DNA of 64,000 nucleotides from Hyphomicrobiales bacterium. GTDB taxonomy: Bacteria > Pseudomonadota > Alphaproteobacteria > Rhizobiales > Rhizobiaceae. Of this stretch, positions 1 through 8,261 are shown piece after piece (the first letter of the stretch is position 1; every line of letters begins with the position of its first letter). The notes under the pieces were generated by a model, which worked only from the letters and a program-made list of their open reading frames with translations, ran no database searches and was not told the origin of the DNA. The stretch spans positions 20,924 through 84,923 of the forward strand of contig UCMS01000005.1 of assembly GCA_900473805.1 (NCBI GenBank). Direction: 5' to 3'. A program made the translations under genes and the position numbers.

Positions 1-1
1 G

Positions 2-895
2 CATTACACGGCAACCAGCGCCAATCATTTCCAGAACTTCGTGCTGTTCACCAACTACCAGTTCTATGTCGACGAGTTCTGCGCCTATGCCCGGCAGCTC
101 ATGGCCGATGGCAACAGCGAATACACCGCCTTCGTCGAGCCCGGCAACATCATCACGCCGGCCGGCCACAGCGCGCCCACGGAGGGTGTTTCGCTCGGTC
201 GTCTGCCGCAGATGCCGGCCTATCACCTGAAGAAGAAGGGCCATGCCGGCATCACCGTGATCAATATCGGCGTCGGCCCCTCCAACGCCAAGACGATCAC
301 CGACCATGTCGCGGTGCTTCGACCGCATGCCTGGCTGATGCTCGGCCATTGCGCTGGCCTGCGCAACAGCCAGCGCCTCGGTGACTATGTTCTTGCCCAC
401 GCCTATGTGCGCGAAGACCACGTGCTCGACGACGACCTGCCCGTCTGGGTCCCGATCCCGGCGCTCGCCGAAGTGCAGCTGGCACTCGAAGACGCGGTGG
501 AGGAAATCACCGGCTACGAGGGCTTCGAGCTCAAGCGCATCATGCGCACGGGAACGGTCGCGACGATCGACAACCGAAACTGGGAACTGCGCGACCAGCG
601 CGGACCGGTTAAGCGCCTGTCGCAGTCGCGCGCCATCGCACTCGACATGGAATCGGCCACCATCGCCGCCAACGGCTTCCGCTTCCGCGTGCCCTACGGC
701 ACCCTGCTCTGTGTCTCCGACAAGCCGCTGCACGGCGAACTGAAACTGCCGGGCATGGCGACCGCATTCTACAAGACGCAGGTCAGCCAGCATCTGCAGA
801 TCGGTATCCGGGCTTTGGAAAAGCTCGGGGCGATGCCGACCGAGAAGCTGCATTCACGCAAGCTGAGGAGCTTTTTTGAGACGGCGTTTCAGTGA
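2..895 (+). CDS. amn: AMP nucleosidase, C-terminal part (cut by window edge)
   Basis: The open frame enters from the left edge (first full codon at base 2) and ends at TGA 893-895, so only about the last 297 residues of a roughly 500-residue enzyme are seen. AMP nucleosidase hydrolyses AMP to adenine and ribose 5-phosphate in the cytosol, tuning the adenylate pool. The visible part is the nucleoside-phosphorylase-like catalytic domain: a glycine-rich stretch INIGVGPSNAK, MLGHCAGLRNSQRLGDYVLA, an ALDMESATIAANG stretch typical of the purine-binding Met-Glu pair, and VSDKPLHGELK with the probable catalytic aspartate. The C-terminus looks intact, ending in a basic tail. The next gene is convergent and starts 17 bases later. 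Identification is by family pattern and is firm. Confidence 0.9.
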   Translation, partial: HYTATSANHFQNFVLFTNYQFYVDEFCAYARQLMADGNSEYTAFVEPGNIITPAGHSAPTEGVSLGRLPQMPAYHLKKKGHAGITVINIGVGPSNAKTITDHVAVLRPHAWLMLGHCAGLRNSQRLGDYVLAHAYVREDHVLDDDLPVWVPIPALAEVQLALEDAVEEITGYEGFELKRIMRTGTVATIDNRNWELRDQRGPVKRLSQSRAIALDMESATIAANGFRFRVPYGTLLCVSDKPLHGELKLPGMATAFYKTQVSQHLQIGIRALEKLGAMPTEKLHSRKLRSFFETAFQ

Positions 896-911
896 GACGG
901 ATGGCTTGAGG

Positions 912-1901
912 TCATCTCCTCGGTTGACCGGGAGCCGCCAGCACCGCAAGCCCCGTGCCGACAAAGGCCGACAGCAGGATCAGCAGGTGTGCATTGACAG
1001 CTGCCTTGCCGAGGATGCCGAGGAACTGTGCCGTCGGAGCGGCTCCGAAGCCTAGGCCGCCCGCGACGATGCCGGCGGGATAGGTGCCGACGCCGCCCGG
1101 TGCATGGACCGGCAGGACCGAGGACAGTTCGCCGCCGAGCGCTCCGCCAAAACTCGCCGAGAGAGGATGCACGCCCATCAGCGTCAGGACCCAGGCGAGC
1201 ACCACGACCTTGGTACCCCAGTTGACCACCGTGGCTAGCCAGGCGCGGACGAAGGCAGCAGCGTTTACCGGCATGCCGCGCTCCAGTTCCTCGACGATAT
1301 GCCTTAGCCGGCCTGGAAGCCTTCGCGCCAGGGCAAAGAGCGGGCGCTTGAGCATGTAGGCCGGAAGCGGAGCTGCGAGGAAAAGCAGCCAGAGAGGCCA
1401 GACCCATGCCGGCCGGTCCGGGCCGATCACCAGCCCAAGTCCGGCAGCTGCGAGCAAGGCGTGCAGATCGAGAAGCCGCATCACCAGGAGAGCGGCCGTG
1501 GCACGGGCGAGCGGCATGCCGAATTCCGTGCGCATCAGAAGCGGAAAGCTCGCTTCGCCGGTGCGCATGGGCAGCATGATGTTGAGGAGATTGTGGACGA
1601 GCGTCAATCGCAGCAGGCGCAGGAAAGCGCCTTTTGTTTCTCGGGGAAAGTAGTCGCGGATGCGCCAGCCACGCACGACATAGGTCGCGACGAGCAGGAT
1701 GAGCGCAATGCTCAGGGGGCCGGGGCCGATATCGCGGAATTGACCGACCAGGGCAGGCCAGCCGAAAGCCCATTGCAGAAACGCGCCATAGGCCACCACG
1801 ACCGCAACCGCCACAAGGCCTATGCGGTTGCGGAATATCCAGGATCTGCGGCTGGCATCCGTCTCTGAATTCATATAGTCGTGCGCCCGAAGATTGCTCA
1901 T
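912..1901 (-). CDS. Flippase-like integral membrane protein (LPG synthase TM / UPF0104 family)
   Basis: A 329-residue polytopic protein with about eight hydrophobic helices. It belongs to the family holding the transmembrane part of lysylphosphatidylglycerol synthases and AglD-like proteins, whose members are linked to lipid or lipid-linked sugar translocation. Family-like signs are the MLPMRTGEASFPLLMR loop (the P-x-R-x-G-E motif common in this family) and a C-terminal HAPGGVGTYPAG loop. The start at 1901 is chosen because AGAGG lies five bases upstream; an in-frame ATG at 1937 lacks such a site. It is divergent from the GT2/GT39 pair at 1960-4459, which suggests a shared role in handling a polyprenyl-linked sugar for the envelope. 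No aminoacyl-transferase domain is attached, so lysyl-lipid synthesis is unlikely. The substrate is unknown. Confidence 0.8.
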   Translation of the reverse strand: MSNLRAHDYMNSETDASRRSWIFRNRIGLVAVAVVVAYGAFLQWAFGWPALVGQFRDIGPGPLSIALILLVATYVVRGWRIRDYFPRETKGAFLRLLRLTLVHNLLNIMLPMRTGEASFPLLMRTEFGMPLARATAALLVMRLLDLHALLAAAGLGLVIGPDRPAWVWPLWLLFLAAPLPAYMLKRPLFALARRLPGRLRHIVEELERGMPVNAAAFVRAWLATVVNWGTKVVVLAWVLTLMGVHPLSASFGGALGGELSSVLPVHAPGGVGTYPAGIVAGGLGFGAAPTAQFLGILGKAAVNAHLLILLSAFVGTGLAVLAAPGQPRR

Positions 1902-1959
1902 CGCGGCCTCTAGCATAAATTGGTGAGCCTGTACCATTGGCCGTCAGGGAGTTTGATAC

Positions 1960-2970
1960 GTGAATGCGATGATGGAAACGCACCACCGATCCGAGGCAGA
2001 GACCACCGGGATCGAGCTGTCGCTGGTCGTGCCGGTCTTCAACGAGGAAGACAGTATCGGCCCGTTGATAGAGCGTATCTGCGACGCGATGACGGCCTTC
2101 GCGGCGACATGGGAACTTGTGCTGGTCGATGACGGTAGCGCCGATCGAACGCTTCTCAATGCCCGCAAGTTCATCGGCCGTGCGGGGCTCGACCTGAAGA
2201 TTGTCGCGTTACAGCGCAATTTCGGCCAGACGGCAGCCATGCAGGCCGGGATCGACACCGCCCAAGGACGGCTGATCGCGACGCTCGACGGCGACCTTCA
2301 AAACGATCCGAAGGACATCCCGACCATGGTCGCGGCGCTGGAAGAGCGCGAACTCGACCTGCTCGTCGGCTGGCGGAAGAACCGCCAGGACGGGTTGCTG
2401 CTGCGCAAGATCCCGTCCTGGTGCGCCAATGCCCTGATCGGCCGGATCACAGGCGTGAAGCTGCACGACTATGGCTGCAGCCTGAAAATCTACCGTGCCT
2501 CGATCATCAAGCAGGTCAAGCTGATGGGCGAGATGCACCGTTTCATTCCGGCCTGGGTGGCCGGCGTCGTGCCGAGCTCGCGCATCGGCGAAATGGAAGT
2601 GACCCATCACGCGCGGCAGCACGGGACGTCGAAATACGGCATCTCGCGTACCTTCCGTGTGATCCTCGATCTGCTCTCGGTGATGTTCTTCATGCGCTAC
2701 AAGGCGCGGCCGGGACACTTCTTCGGCTCGCTAGGCCTCGGCACGGGTTTCCTCAGTGGGCTCATCCTGTTCTGGCTTTTCATCCAGAAGGTTGCCTTCG
2801 GCGAAGATATCGGCGGACGCCCTCTCCTCATCCTCGGCTTCATGCTGTTCCTGTCGTCGGTTCAACTCATCACCACCGGCATCCTCGCCGAGATGATCGC
2901 CCGCACCTACTATCGGGACGATGCGTCGCCGAACTACATCGTGCGGCAGGTTTTTGATAAAGATGCCTGA
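1960..2970 (+). CDS. GT2 family polyprenyl-phosphate glycosyltransferase with two C-terminal membrane helices
   Basis: A 336-residue enzyme starting with GTG. The N-terminal GT-A fold shows VVPVFNEE (about residue 23), VDDGSADRT (about 55), LDGDLQNDP (about 108, the metal-binding acidic motif) and QHGTSKYG (about 223, the Q-x-x-G-x-S-K-Y signature of dolichyl-phosphate-mannose synthase-like enzymes). Two hydrophobic helices follow (about 250-275 and 285-310), as in ArnC, GtrB and rhizobial RgtE. Such enzymes move a sugar from a nucleotide donor to undecaprenyl phosphate on the cytoplasmic face. The stop codon overlaps the start of the GT39 gene, so the two are almost certainly co-translated and act as donor-maker and user. 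The sugar cannot be told from sequence; an RgtE-like galacturonic acid role is one possibility in this lineage. Confidence 0.88.
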   Translation: MNAMMETHHRSEAETTGIELSLVVPVFNEEDSIGPLIERICDAMTAFAATWELVLVDDGSADRTLLNARKFIGRAGLDLKIVALQRNFGQTAAMQAGIDTAQGRLIATLDGDLQNDPKDIPTMVAALEERELDLLVGWRKNRQDGLLLRKIPSWCANALIGRITGVKLHDYGCSLKIYRASIIKQVKLMGEMHRFIPAWVAGVVPSSRIGEMEVTHHARQHGTSKYGISRTFRVILDLLSVMFFMRYKARPGHFFGSLGLGTGFLSGLILFWLFIQKVAFGEDIGGRPLLILGFMLFLSSVQLITTGILAEMIARTYYRDDASPNYIVRQVFDKDA

Positions 2971-4459
2971 CATACGACGGCTGACCGACGGATTGACGCG
3001 CAACCCGACAGGCATTCTGTTGGTTTTCTGCATCTATTACGTCGCTCAGTTCATTGTCCGGCTTCTGGTTCCGCATGGCCTGCGCATCGACGAGGCGCAG
3101 CAAGTGTTGCTGTCGCAATGGTTCGCTGCCGGATACGATGCCCAGCCACCGCTCTACAACTGGCTGCAACAGGCGACATTTGCGGTCGTCGGCGACTATC
3201 TGGTCGGACTGTCCGCACTGAAATCGGCCATTCTGCTGGCCGTGGTCTCTTCCTACTACTGGCTTGCGCGGCTGTTGGTCCGTCAGCCTCAGTCAGCGGC
3301 CATTGCGACCCTCGCCTTCGTGTTTATTCCCCAGACATTCTGGCAGGCGCAGCGCGATCTGACCCATACGACGGCAACGATGTTGATGACCAACCTGCTG
3401 TTGATTGCGGCCGTGGTCACGCTCCGTTTGCCAACGCTGCGAAACTACATCCTGCTTGGCGCCGCTGCCGGCCTCGGCATGTTGACGAAGTACAATTTCG
3501 CCCTTGTCTTGCCGGCGCTGGCAGTTGCCTGCCTCTCGCAGCCAAACGGGCTCAAGCGGCTGCTGAACCCAAGAATTCTGGCAGGCATGGTCATCGGCGG
3601 CCTGATCGTGCTGCCGCATGTGCTTTGGTTCGTCGACAACCTCGCGGTCGCCTCGTCAGTCACCGCTGCCCGCATGGCCGAGGATGCGGGTGACAGCAGC
3701 CGCCTTCAGCAGATCGTGCTGGGGCTTCGCGAACTCCTTCAGATGAGCATTGTGATCTGTGCTCCGGCAGCCCTGGTCATCGGCCTTGCCTTCGGGTCGA
3801 CCTCGCTTTCGGCGTGGCGGGCGAAGAATGCGGAAAGCCGGTTCCTCGGTTCATTTCTCGCCGCCTTGTTCGTGATCCTGACGTTGATGATTATTGTCTT
3901 CACCTTCACGACCTTCAGGGACCGTTGGCTATTGCCGCTTCTGCAGGTCGTGCCGATCTTTCTGGTGCTCAAGCTCGAAGCTCAGGGGACCGATGCCGAG
4001 GCGGCATTTCGCCGCCTGCTGCCTGGCGCACTCGTCGTGCTGGCGGTCATTCCATTCGCGGTCCTTGCAGCCGGCCATATGGGACGTCCGTCCCACTACC
4101 AGCAGCCTTACTCGGCGTTCCACGACAGTTTCGTTGCGCAAGAAGCGCATGCACCGTCGCTGATCGTCACACCGGACTGGCTTTCTGCCGGCAACATTAA
4201 GAAGGAGTGGCCGGAGATTGCGGTCATCACGACGCAGTTTCCAAACCTCACTCTGCCTTATCGGTGGGAGCATGATAGGCCCGTGGCCCTGATGTGGCGG
4301 GGAGAGGCGCAAACCGCGCCAAAGGCCCTGCAGAATTGGGCCAAGGACAACCTGGGGGACGCCGTTGTCATCCCGGAAGCCAAAAGGGTGACACTTCCGT
4401 TCGAGGGCAATTCTGGAATTGCTGCGCCGGATTTCAGCTATGTGCTGATCTATCCGTGA
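2963..4459 (+). CDS. GT39/ArnT-like membrane glycosyltransferase
   Basis: A 498-residue membrane protein whose ATG at 2963 overlaps the GT2 stop codon by eight bases. It has about ten to twelve hydrophobic segments, an acidic first periplasmic loop IDEAQQVLLSQW (the D-E pair expected to be catalytic in GT-C enzymes) and YDAQPPLYNW, typical of family 39 and ArnT/Rgt proteins. These enzymes take a sugar from undecaprenyl phosphate and place it on lipid A, core or a protein in the periplasm. The C-terminal 100 residues form a soluble domain. Together with the upstream GT2 enzyme and the divergent flippase-like protein it forms a compact envelope-modification set. In rhizobia RgtA-D proteins of this family add galacturonic acid to lipopolysaccharide; whether this one does is inference. 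Confidence 0.85.
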   Translation: MPDIRRLTDGLTRNPTGILLVFCIYYVAQFIVRLLVPHGLRIDEAQQVLLSQWFAAGYDAQPPLYNWLQQATFAVVGDYLVGLSALKSAILLAVVSSYYWLARLLVRQPQSAAIATLAFVFIPQTFWQAQRDLTHTTATMLMTNLLLIAAVVTLRLPTLRNYILLGAAAGLGMLTKYNFALVLPALAVACLSQPNGLKRLLNPRILAGMVIGGLIVLPHVLWFVDNLAVASSVTAARMAEDAGDSSRLQQIVLGLRELLQMSIVICAPAALVIGLAFGSTSLSAWRAKNAESRFLGSFLAALFVILTLMIIVFTFTTFRDRWLLPLLQVVPIFLVLKLEAQGTDAEAAFRRLLPGALVVLAVIPFAVLAAGHMGRPSHYQQPYSAFHDSFVAQEAHAPSLIVTPDWLSAGNIKKEWPEIAVITTQFPNLTLPYRWEHDRPVALMWRGEAQTAPKALQNWAKDNLGDAVVIPEAKRVTLPFEGNSGIAAPDFSYVLIYP

Positions 4460-4481
4460 GGTGCAAAATTGATCGAAAGCG

Positions 4482-4955
4482 TCACGCCTCCACTACCTCT
4501 GCCTCACACCGCACCGGGAAATTTACCGAATTGGCGATGAAGCATTTTTCGTGCGCATCCTCGTGCAACTCCAGAGCAAGCTCTGGATAGGTTCCCGCCT
4601 TGATAGTCACGCGCGGTTTCAGCACGATTTCCGTAAATCGGCCACCGCCATCCGCGTCCATCTGCATGGTGCCTTCGGCGCTGTCTTCATAAGCCGTGAC
4701 GATCACGCCGGAGACCGCGCAGAAATGCAGGTACCAGAGCTTGTGACAGGCGCTGACCGAGGCGATCAGCAGTTCCTCCGGGTTCCAGCGTGCGGGGTCG
4801 CCGAGAAAATGGGGGTCGGCCGATCCGGGGATATCGGGCTTGCCGGGCGCTGCAATCCGATGATCCCGGCCATAGGCGCGGTAGGAGGATGTGCCGGTGC
4901 CGCGATCGCCCTGCCAGGTGACCGTCAGACGATATTCGTGGCGATGTTCCGACAT
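4482..4955 (-). CDS. OsmC family protein (peroxide reductase-like)
   Basis: A 157-residue protein of the OsmC/Ohr superfamily, which reduces organic hydroperoxides with two redox cysteines. The two cysteines are present: C70 in SVSACHKLWYLHFC and C138 in HEKCFIANSV. A third cysteine, C79, lies in the same helix as C70. The ATG at 4955 is used because GGAG stands seven bases upstream; longer in-frame starts add an unrelated leader. The protein resembles the OsmC-like branch with a PDIPGSADPHF insert rather than classical Ohr, so the preferred substrate is uncertain. It is divergent from the PadR regulator at 5120, and the 164-base gap carries a palindrome, so joint control is possible. It is cytosolic, with no signal peptide. 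Confidence 0.85.
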   Translation of the reverse strand: MSEHRHEYRLTVTWQGDRGTGTSSYRAYGRDHRIAAPGKPDIPGSADPHFLGDPARWNPEELLIASVSACHKLWYLHFCAVSGVIVTAYEDSAEGTMQMDADGGGRFTEIVLKPRVTIKAGTYPELALELHEDAHEKCFIANSVNFPVRCEAEVVEA

Positions 4956-5073
4956 TCCTGTCTCCGCAGAGGTATATTTGAGTCTCAAGCCGCGATGATA
5001 GGCCTGGAGCCGGCAATGTCCAATCCCAGGATCCAAAGAGAAAAGTTTGCTCCGCCTCTTGCGACGGACGCCT

Positions 5074-5087
5074 TACGATATATCTTA
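5074..5087. promoter_or_regulatory. Near-perfect 14-bp palindrome, likely PadR operator
   Basis: TACGATATATCTTA matches its own reverse complement at 12 of 14 positions. It lies 33 bases upstream of the PadR start in the divergent gap with the OsmC gene. PadR proteins usually repress their own operon from AT-rich dyads in this place. A second, wider pair (CTTAGA at 5084-5089 and TCTAAG at 5114-5119) brackets the probable promoter and abuts the start codon. Confidence 0.5.
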
Positions 5088-5119
5088 GAGTCATCGAAAC
5101 CGATTTAAGGAATTCTAAG

Positions 5120-5701
5120 ATGAGACATCATCATTGTGACAGAGACCATGTCCAAGGCTTCAGGCATATGATGGCCATGGCCATGCGCGGCGGCCCGTTC
5201 GGCGGCCCGATGGGTGGCGGCCCGCGTGGACGGGGCGAACGGCGCCGGATGTTCGACGGCGGAGAACTGCGCCTCGTGCTGCTTAAATTGATCGGCGACC
5301 AGCCGCGCCACGGCTACGACCTGATCCGCGAAATCGAATCGCTGTCCGGCGGCGCCTATGCGCCCTCTCCCGGAGTCGTCTATCCGACCATGACCCTTCT
5401 CCTCGACATGGGTCTGGCGGAAGAACAGGCGAGCGAAGGCCCGCGCAAGCTCTTGGCCATTACAGAGGCCGGACAGGCGCATCTGGCGGAACGCGCCGAT
5501 GACGTCGCCGTTGCGATCGGTCGCCTCACCGCCCTCGCCCGTGTGAGCGAACGCACCGATGCAGGCCCGGTCCGGCGTGCCATGGGCAATCTGAAGCAGG
5601 CCCTTCACGACTGTCTGTCGCGCGAAGGCACGACACGCGATACCCAGTTGGAAGTCGCCCGCATTCTCGACGAAGCGGTCGGCAAGATCGAAAGGCTCTG
5701 A
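5120..5701 (+). CDS. PadR family transcriptional regulator with His/Met/Gly-rich N-terminus (YqjI-like)
   Basis: A 193-residue regulator. Residues about 46-120 form the PadR winged helix: LRLVLLKLIGDQPRHGYDLI followed by SPGVVYPTMTLLLDMGLAEE, the Y-P-x-L/M core of the family. The first 45 residues are unlike most PadR proteins: MRHHHCDRDH then Met, His, Gly and Arg repeats. This matches the metal-binding extension of Escherichia coli YqjI, which senses nickel and represses the ferric-reductase gene yqjH. TAAGG at 5106-5110 serves as ribosome site. The C-terminal 80 residues are helical and probably dimerise. It is followed after two bases by a DUF2218 gene, a domain found with siderophore-interacting ferric reductases, which supports a metal-homeostasis role. 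Direct metal binding is inferred. Confidence 0.88.
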   Translation: MRHHHCDRDHVQGFRHMMAMAMRGGPFGGPMGGGPRGRGERRRMFDGGELRLVLLKLIGDQPRHGYDLIREIESLSGGAYAPSPGVVYPTMTLLLDMGLAEEQASEGPRKLLAITEAGQAHLAERADDVAVAIGRLTALARVSERTDAGPVRRAMGNLKQALHDCLSREGTTRDTQLEVARILDEAVGKIERL

Positions 5702-5703
5702 AC

Positions 5704-5991
5704 ATGGCAAAGGCAATTGCGGTCGTCCCGACCGAAAGCGGTTGGAAATACCTGCAGCAGCTCTGCAAACATTGGGCGCACAAGCTGGAGGTGGAACTCA
5801 CCGAACAGAAGGGCGTGGTGACATTTGCCGAAGCCATCGCCGTGATGCGATCGGACGAGCGCGCACTCACCGTCGAAATCGAGGCGAACTCGCCCGAAGT
5901 GCTCGAGCGGATGAAGGGCGTTGTCTCAAGCCATCTCGACCGTTTCGCCTTTCGCGAGGCGCCGCTGCCCTTTGCATGGCAAGCTGTCTGA
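5704..5991 (+). CDS. DUF2218 protein, probably metal or siderophore-iron related
   Basis: A 95-residue soluble protein starting two bases after the PadR stop, so translationally coupled. The pattern (an alternating alpha/beta fold with WKYLQQLCKHWAHK near residue 17 and SSHLDRFAFREAPLPFAW near the end) fits DUF2218. As I recall it, this domain occurs alone or joined to NADPH-dependent siderophore-interacting ferric reductases. The chemistry of the free-standing form is unknown. Its single cysteine and two nearby histidines (C22, H23 and H26, counting from ATG) could bind a metal. Pairing with a YqjI-like PadR regulator mirrors the yqjI/yqjH locus and suggests induction by nickel or iron imbalance. 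No ferric reductase is seen nearby. Confidence 0.78.
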   Translation: MAKAIAVVPTESGWKYLQQLCKHWAHKLEVELTEQKGVVTFAEAIAVMRSDERALTVEIEANSPEVLERMKGVVSSHLDRFAFREAPLPFAWQAV

Positions 5992-6188
5992 TTGCGAGCG
6001 ACGCCGATTTCCCAACCAGAAAACGTATCGATCGGTCAGTCTCCTACTGGAGATTGGCCGATCAGAGGGTTACGCAGCCATCTATGCTCGGCTTTGGCCA
6101 GTCTCCCCAATATAAGAACTTTCCCTGTCGATGAAACTTGCTAGAACGCCGTCTTAATAGACACTGGCACGAAGCAATGGGGGTTGCC

Positions 6189-7352
6189 ATGAATGTGGTG
6201 ACAAAGACATCGACATCCTGGTTTTCACGTCTTGGTGGGGCGTTGACGGGCGCGTTATTTGGTTTCGTCCTTTTCATCGCGGCCATCGTCGCGTTGTTCT
6301 GGAATGAAGGACGCTCGGTCGCCACCTATAAATCGCTGGTCGAAGGCCAGTCGATCGTCGTCACCGCCGATGCATCGCGGATCGACCCGGCCCTCGAGGG
6401 CAAGCTGATCCACATCGAAAGCGATGTGAAGCCCGAGGGCGACGTCGTCGATGCTGAAACAGGGATCACCGCCTCCGGCGTCATCGGGCTCAAGCGCACG
6501 GTCGAGATGTACCAGTGGGTCGAGGAAAAGAGCAGCAAGACCGAGAAGAAGCTCGGCGGCGGCGAAGAGACCGTGACGACCTACACCTATTCCAAGGAAT
6601 GGAGTGAGGGCGCCCAGGACTCCTCGAAATTCCAGGAAACGACGGGTCACGAAAACCCCGATTTCTGGCTGTCCTCGCAGGAGACACTGGTCGAGAAGGC
6701 GCAACTCGGGGCCTTCACCGTCGAGGGCTCGCAGATTGCGGCAGTCGGCGCACGCGAAACGCTGCCGATCACCGACGAGACCGCCGCCGAAGCCTCCGAT
6801 ACGCTGGGATATCCGGGCGAAGGCCGCGCCGTGATGCAGGCGCTGTATTTCGGCGCCAACGAGAAAGCGCCTGAAATCGGTGACACCAAGATCCGCTTCG
6901 AAAAGATCGTTCTGCCCGAAGTCAGCATCGTGGCCATGCAGCACGGCGACAGCCTCAAGGACTATACCACGCAGAACGGATACACCCTGTTCCTGCTGGC
7001 TTCGGGTCGCGAACCCGCCGCCAAGATGTTTGCCGACAGTCAGGCCGAAAATGTCGTGCTCACATGGGTCATCCGTGTCGCGGGCATTGTCGGTTTGTTC
7101 GTCGCCTTTGCATTGATCTTCCGGATCTTCAGCGTGATCGGCGACGTCGTCCCCTTCATCGGCTCCCTGATCGGCTTCGGCACGGGGCTCATCTCCTTCG
7201 TCCTGGCACTGGCCATCGGCGTGACCGTGATCGCGATCGGCTGGTTTGCTGTGCGGCCGCTGCTGTCGATCGGCCTGATCGTCGGCGTTGCCGCACTCGT
7301 CTTCGCCTATACGAGATATGTCCGCAAGCAACCGGGCGCGCCTGCGGCCTGA
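6189..7352 (+). CDS. TMEM43 family membrane protein
   Basis: A 387-residue protein of the TMEM43 (LUMA) family, known mainly from eukaryotic nuclear envelope and also common in bacteria, where its function is not established. It has one hydrophobic helix near residues 15-37, a large extracytoplasmic region of about 260 residues (with VEMYQWVEEKSS, typical of the family, and many acidic residues), then three or four helices near the C-terminus (LTWVIRVAGIVGLFVAFALIF onward). The ATG at 6189 follows GGGGG by five bases; an earlier in-frame start at 6138 adds a polar leader without a clear site. The gene appears monocistronic, with a long hairpin at 7403-7435. Family call is strong, role unknown. 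Confidence 0.85.
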   Translation: MNVVTKTSTSWFSRLGGALTGALFGFVLFIAAIVALFWNEGRSVATYKSLVEGQSIVVTADASRIDPALEGKLIHIESDVKPEGDVVDAETGITASGVIGLKRTVEMYQWVEEKSSKTEKKLGGGEETVTTYTYSKEWSEGAQDSSKFQETTGHENPDFWLSSQETLVEKAQLGAFTVEGSQIAAVGARETLPITDETAAEASDTLGYPGEGRAVMQALYFGANEKAPEIGDTKIRFEKIVLPEVSIVAMQHGDSLKDYTTQNGYTLFLLASGREPAAKMFADSQAENVVLTWVIRVAGIVGLFVAFALIFRIFSVIGDVVPFIGSLIGFGTGLISFVLALAIGVTVIAIGWFAVRPLLSIGLIVGVAALVFAYTRYVRKQPGAPAA

Positions 7353-7402
7353 ACAAGGCTCTTGCGGTCCTTCGCGGCGCAGACATCGTGAACGAACGCG
7401 CG

Positions 7403-7435
7403 GAGCGGCCTTGCCAAACCTTGGCGGGGCCGCTC
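7403..7435 (+). terminator. Long hairpin after the TMEM43-like gene
   Basis: GAGCGGCC at 7403-7410 pairs with GGCCGCTC at 7428-7435, and GCCAA (7413-7417) with TTGGC (7421-7425). The intervening TT/GG positions can form wobble pairs, giving a stem of about 15 pairs with a 3-base loop. There is no U-tract beyond a short TTT, so it may be a weak terminator or an RNA-stability hairpin. Confidence 0.5.
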
Positions 7436-7466
7436 TAAGTTTGTCCGCCAACAGGAGGACTTCGCC

Positions 7467-8240
7467 ATGACCACACTCACCATCCCCGATCTCGCCGGCA
7501 AGGCCGTGCTCATCACGGGCGCATCGAGCGGCATCGGCGAGGCGCTGGCGCGCGCCTTCGCCGCCCAGGGGGCGCTGGTCGGCCTGCATTATAATTCGAA
7601 TGCGGAGGCAGCCCACGCGATCGCCCGGGACATCGAGACCGCCGGTGGCAGCGTTGTGCTGGTCAAGGCGGATGCAGCCTCGTCGGAGGCCATGGCCGAG
7701 GCCGTCGCTCATGTCGCGAAGACCTTCGGACGGCTGGACGGCGTGATCAACAATGCCGGCAGCATGATCGCCCGCGTGCTCTACGAGGACATGACGGACG
7801 CCCAATACGACAAGGTGATGGACGTCAATGCCCGCTCGGTTCTGTCGACGACCCAGGCCGCAATCGCCCACCTCAAGGTCCAAGGCGGCTTCGTGATCAA
7901 CACGACCTCGGTCGCAGCCCGCACCGGCGGGACGGCAGGTTCAGGCGTCTACGGCTCGTCGAAAGCCTTCGTTGGCGCGGTCACCAAGGGCATGGCGCTG
8001 GAGTTCGGCAAATACAATATCCGTGTCAACGCGGTGGCACCCGGCGTGATCACCACGCCGTTCCAGGACAAATACGCCCTGCCCGGCCAGCTCGACCAGG
8101 TGGCCGGCAGCGTGCCTCTGAAGCGCACCGGCACGCCACAGGATTGCGTCGGCGCCTATCTCTTCCTCGCGTCGGAGATGCTGTCAGGGTACATCACGGG
8201 CCAGACGATCGACGTGAATGGTGGGCAGTTCATGCCGTGA
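7467..8240 (+). CDS. SDR family NAD(P)-dependent oxidoreductase
   Basis: A 257-residue classical short-chain dehydrogenase. The Rossmann cofactor motif TGASSGIGEALA is near residue 17, NNAG near 93, and the catalytic set Ser then Y-G-S-S-K near 170, with the usual NAVAPGVI after it. The C-terminal SGYITGQTIDVNGGQFMP is typical of 3-oxoacyl-ACP reductase-like enzymes. AGGAGGA lies eight bases before the ATG, a very strong ribosome site. The basic/neutral residues after strand 2 (HYNSN) suggest NADP(H). It stands alone between the TMEM43-like gene and a convergent vapBC module, so there is no context for its substrate. Confidence 0.88.
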   Translation: MTTLTIPDLAGKAVLITGASSGIGEALARAFAAQGALVGLHYNSNAEAAHAIARDIETAGGSVVLVKADAASSEAMAEAVAHVAKTFGRLDGVINNAGSMIARVLYEDMTDAQYDKVMDVNARSVLSTTQAAIAHLKVQGGFVINTTSVAARTGGTAGSGVYGSSKAFVGAVTKGMALEFGKYNIRVNAVAPGVITTPFQDKYALPGQLDQVAGSVPLKRTGTPQDCVGAYLFLASEMLSGYITGQTIDVNGGQFMP

Positions 8241-8261
8241 GGGCCCTGGGACGGCGGCACA

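Noticed and set aside
2..895. AMP nucleosidase as a truncated pseudogene
   Set aside because: The missing N-terminal part is explained by the window edge; the frame is open to base 2 and upstream codons are family-like.
6255..7883. A 542-codon minus-strand frame covering the TMEM43-like gene and part of the SDR
   Set aside because: It crosses two unrelated plus-strand genes with clear motifs and has no family features.
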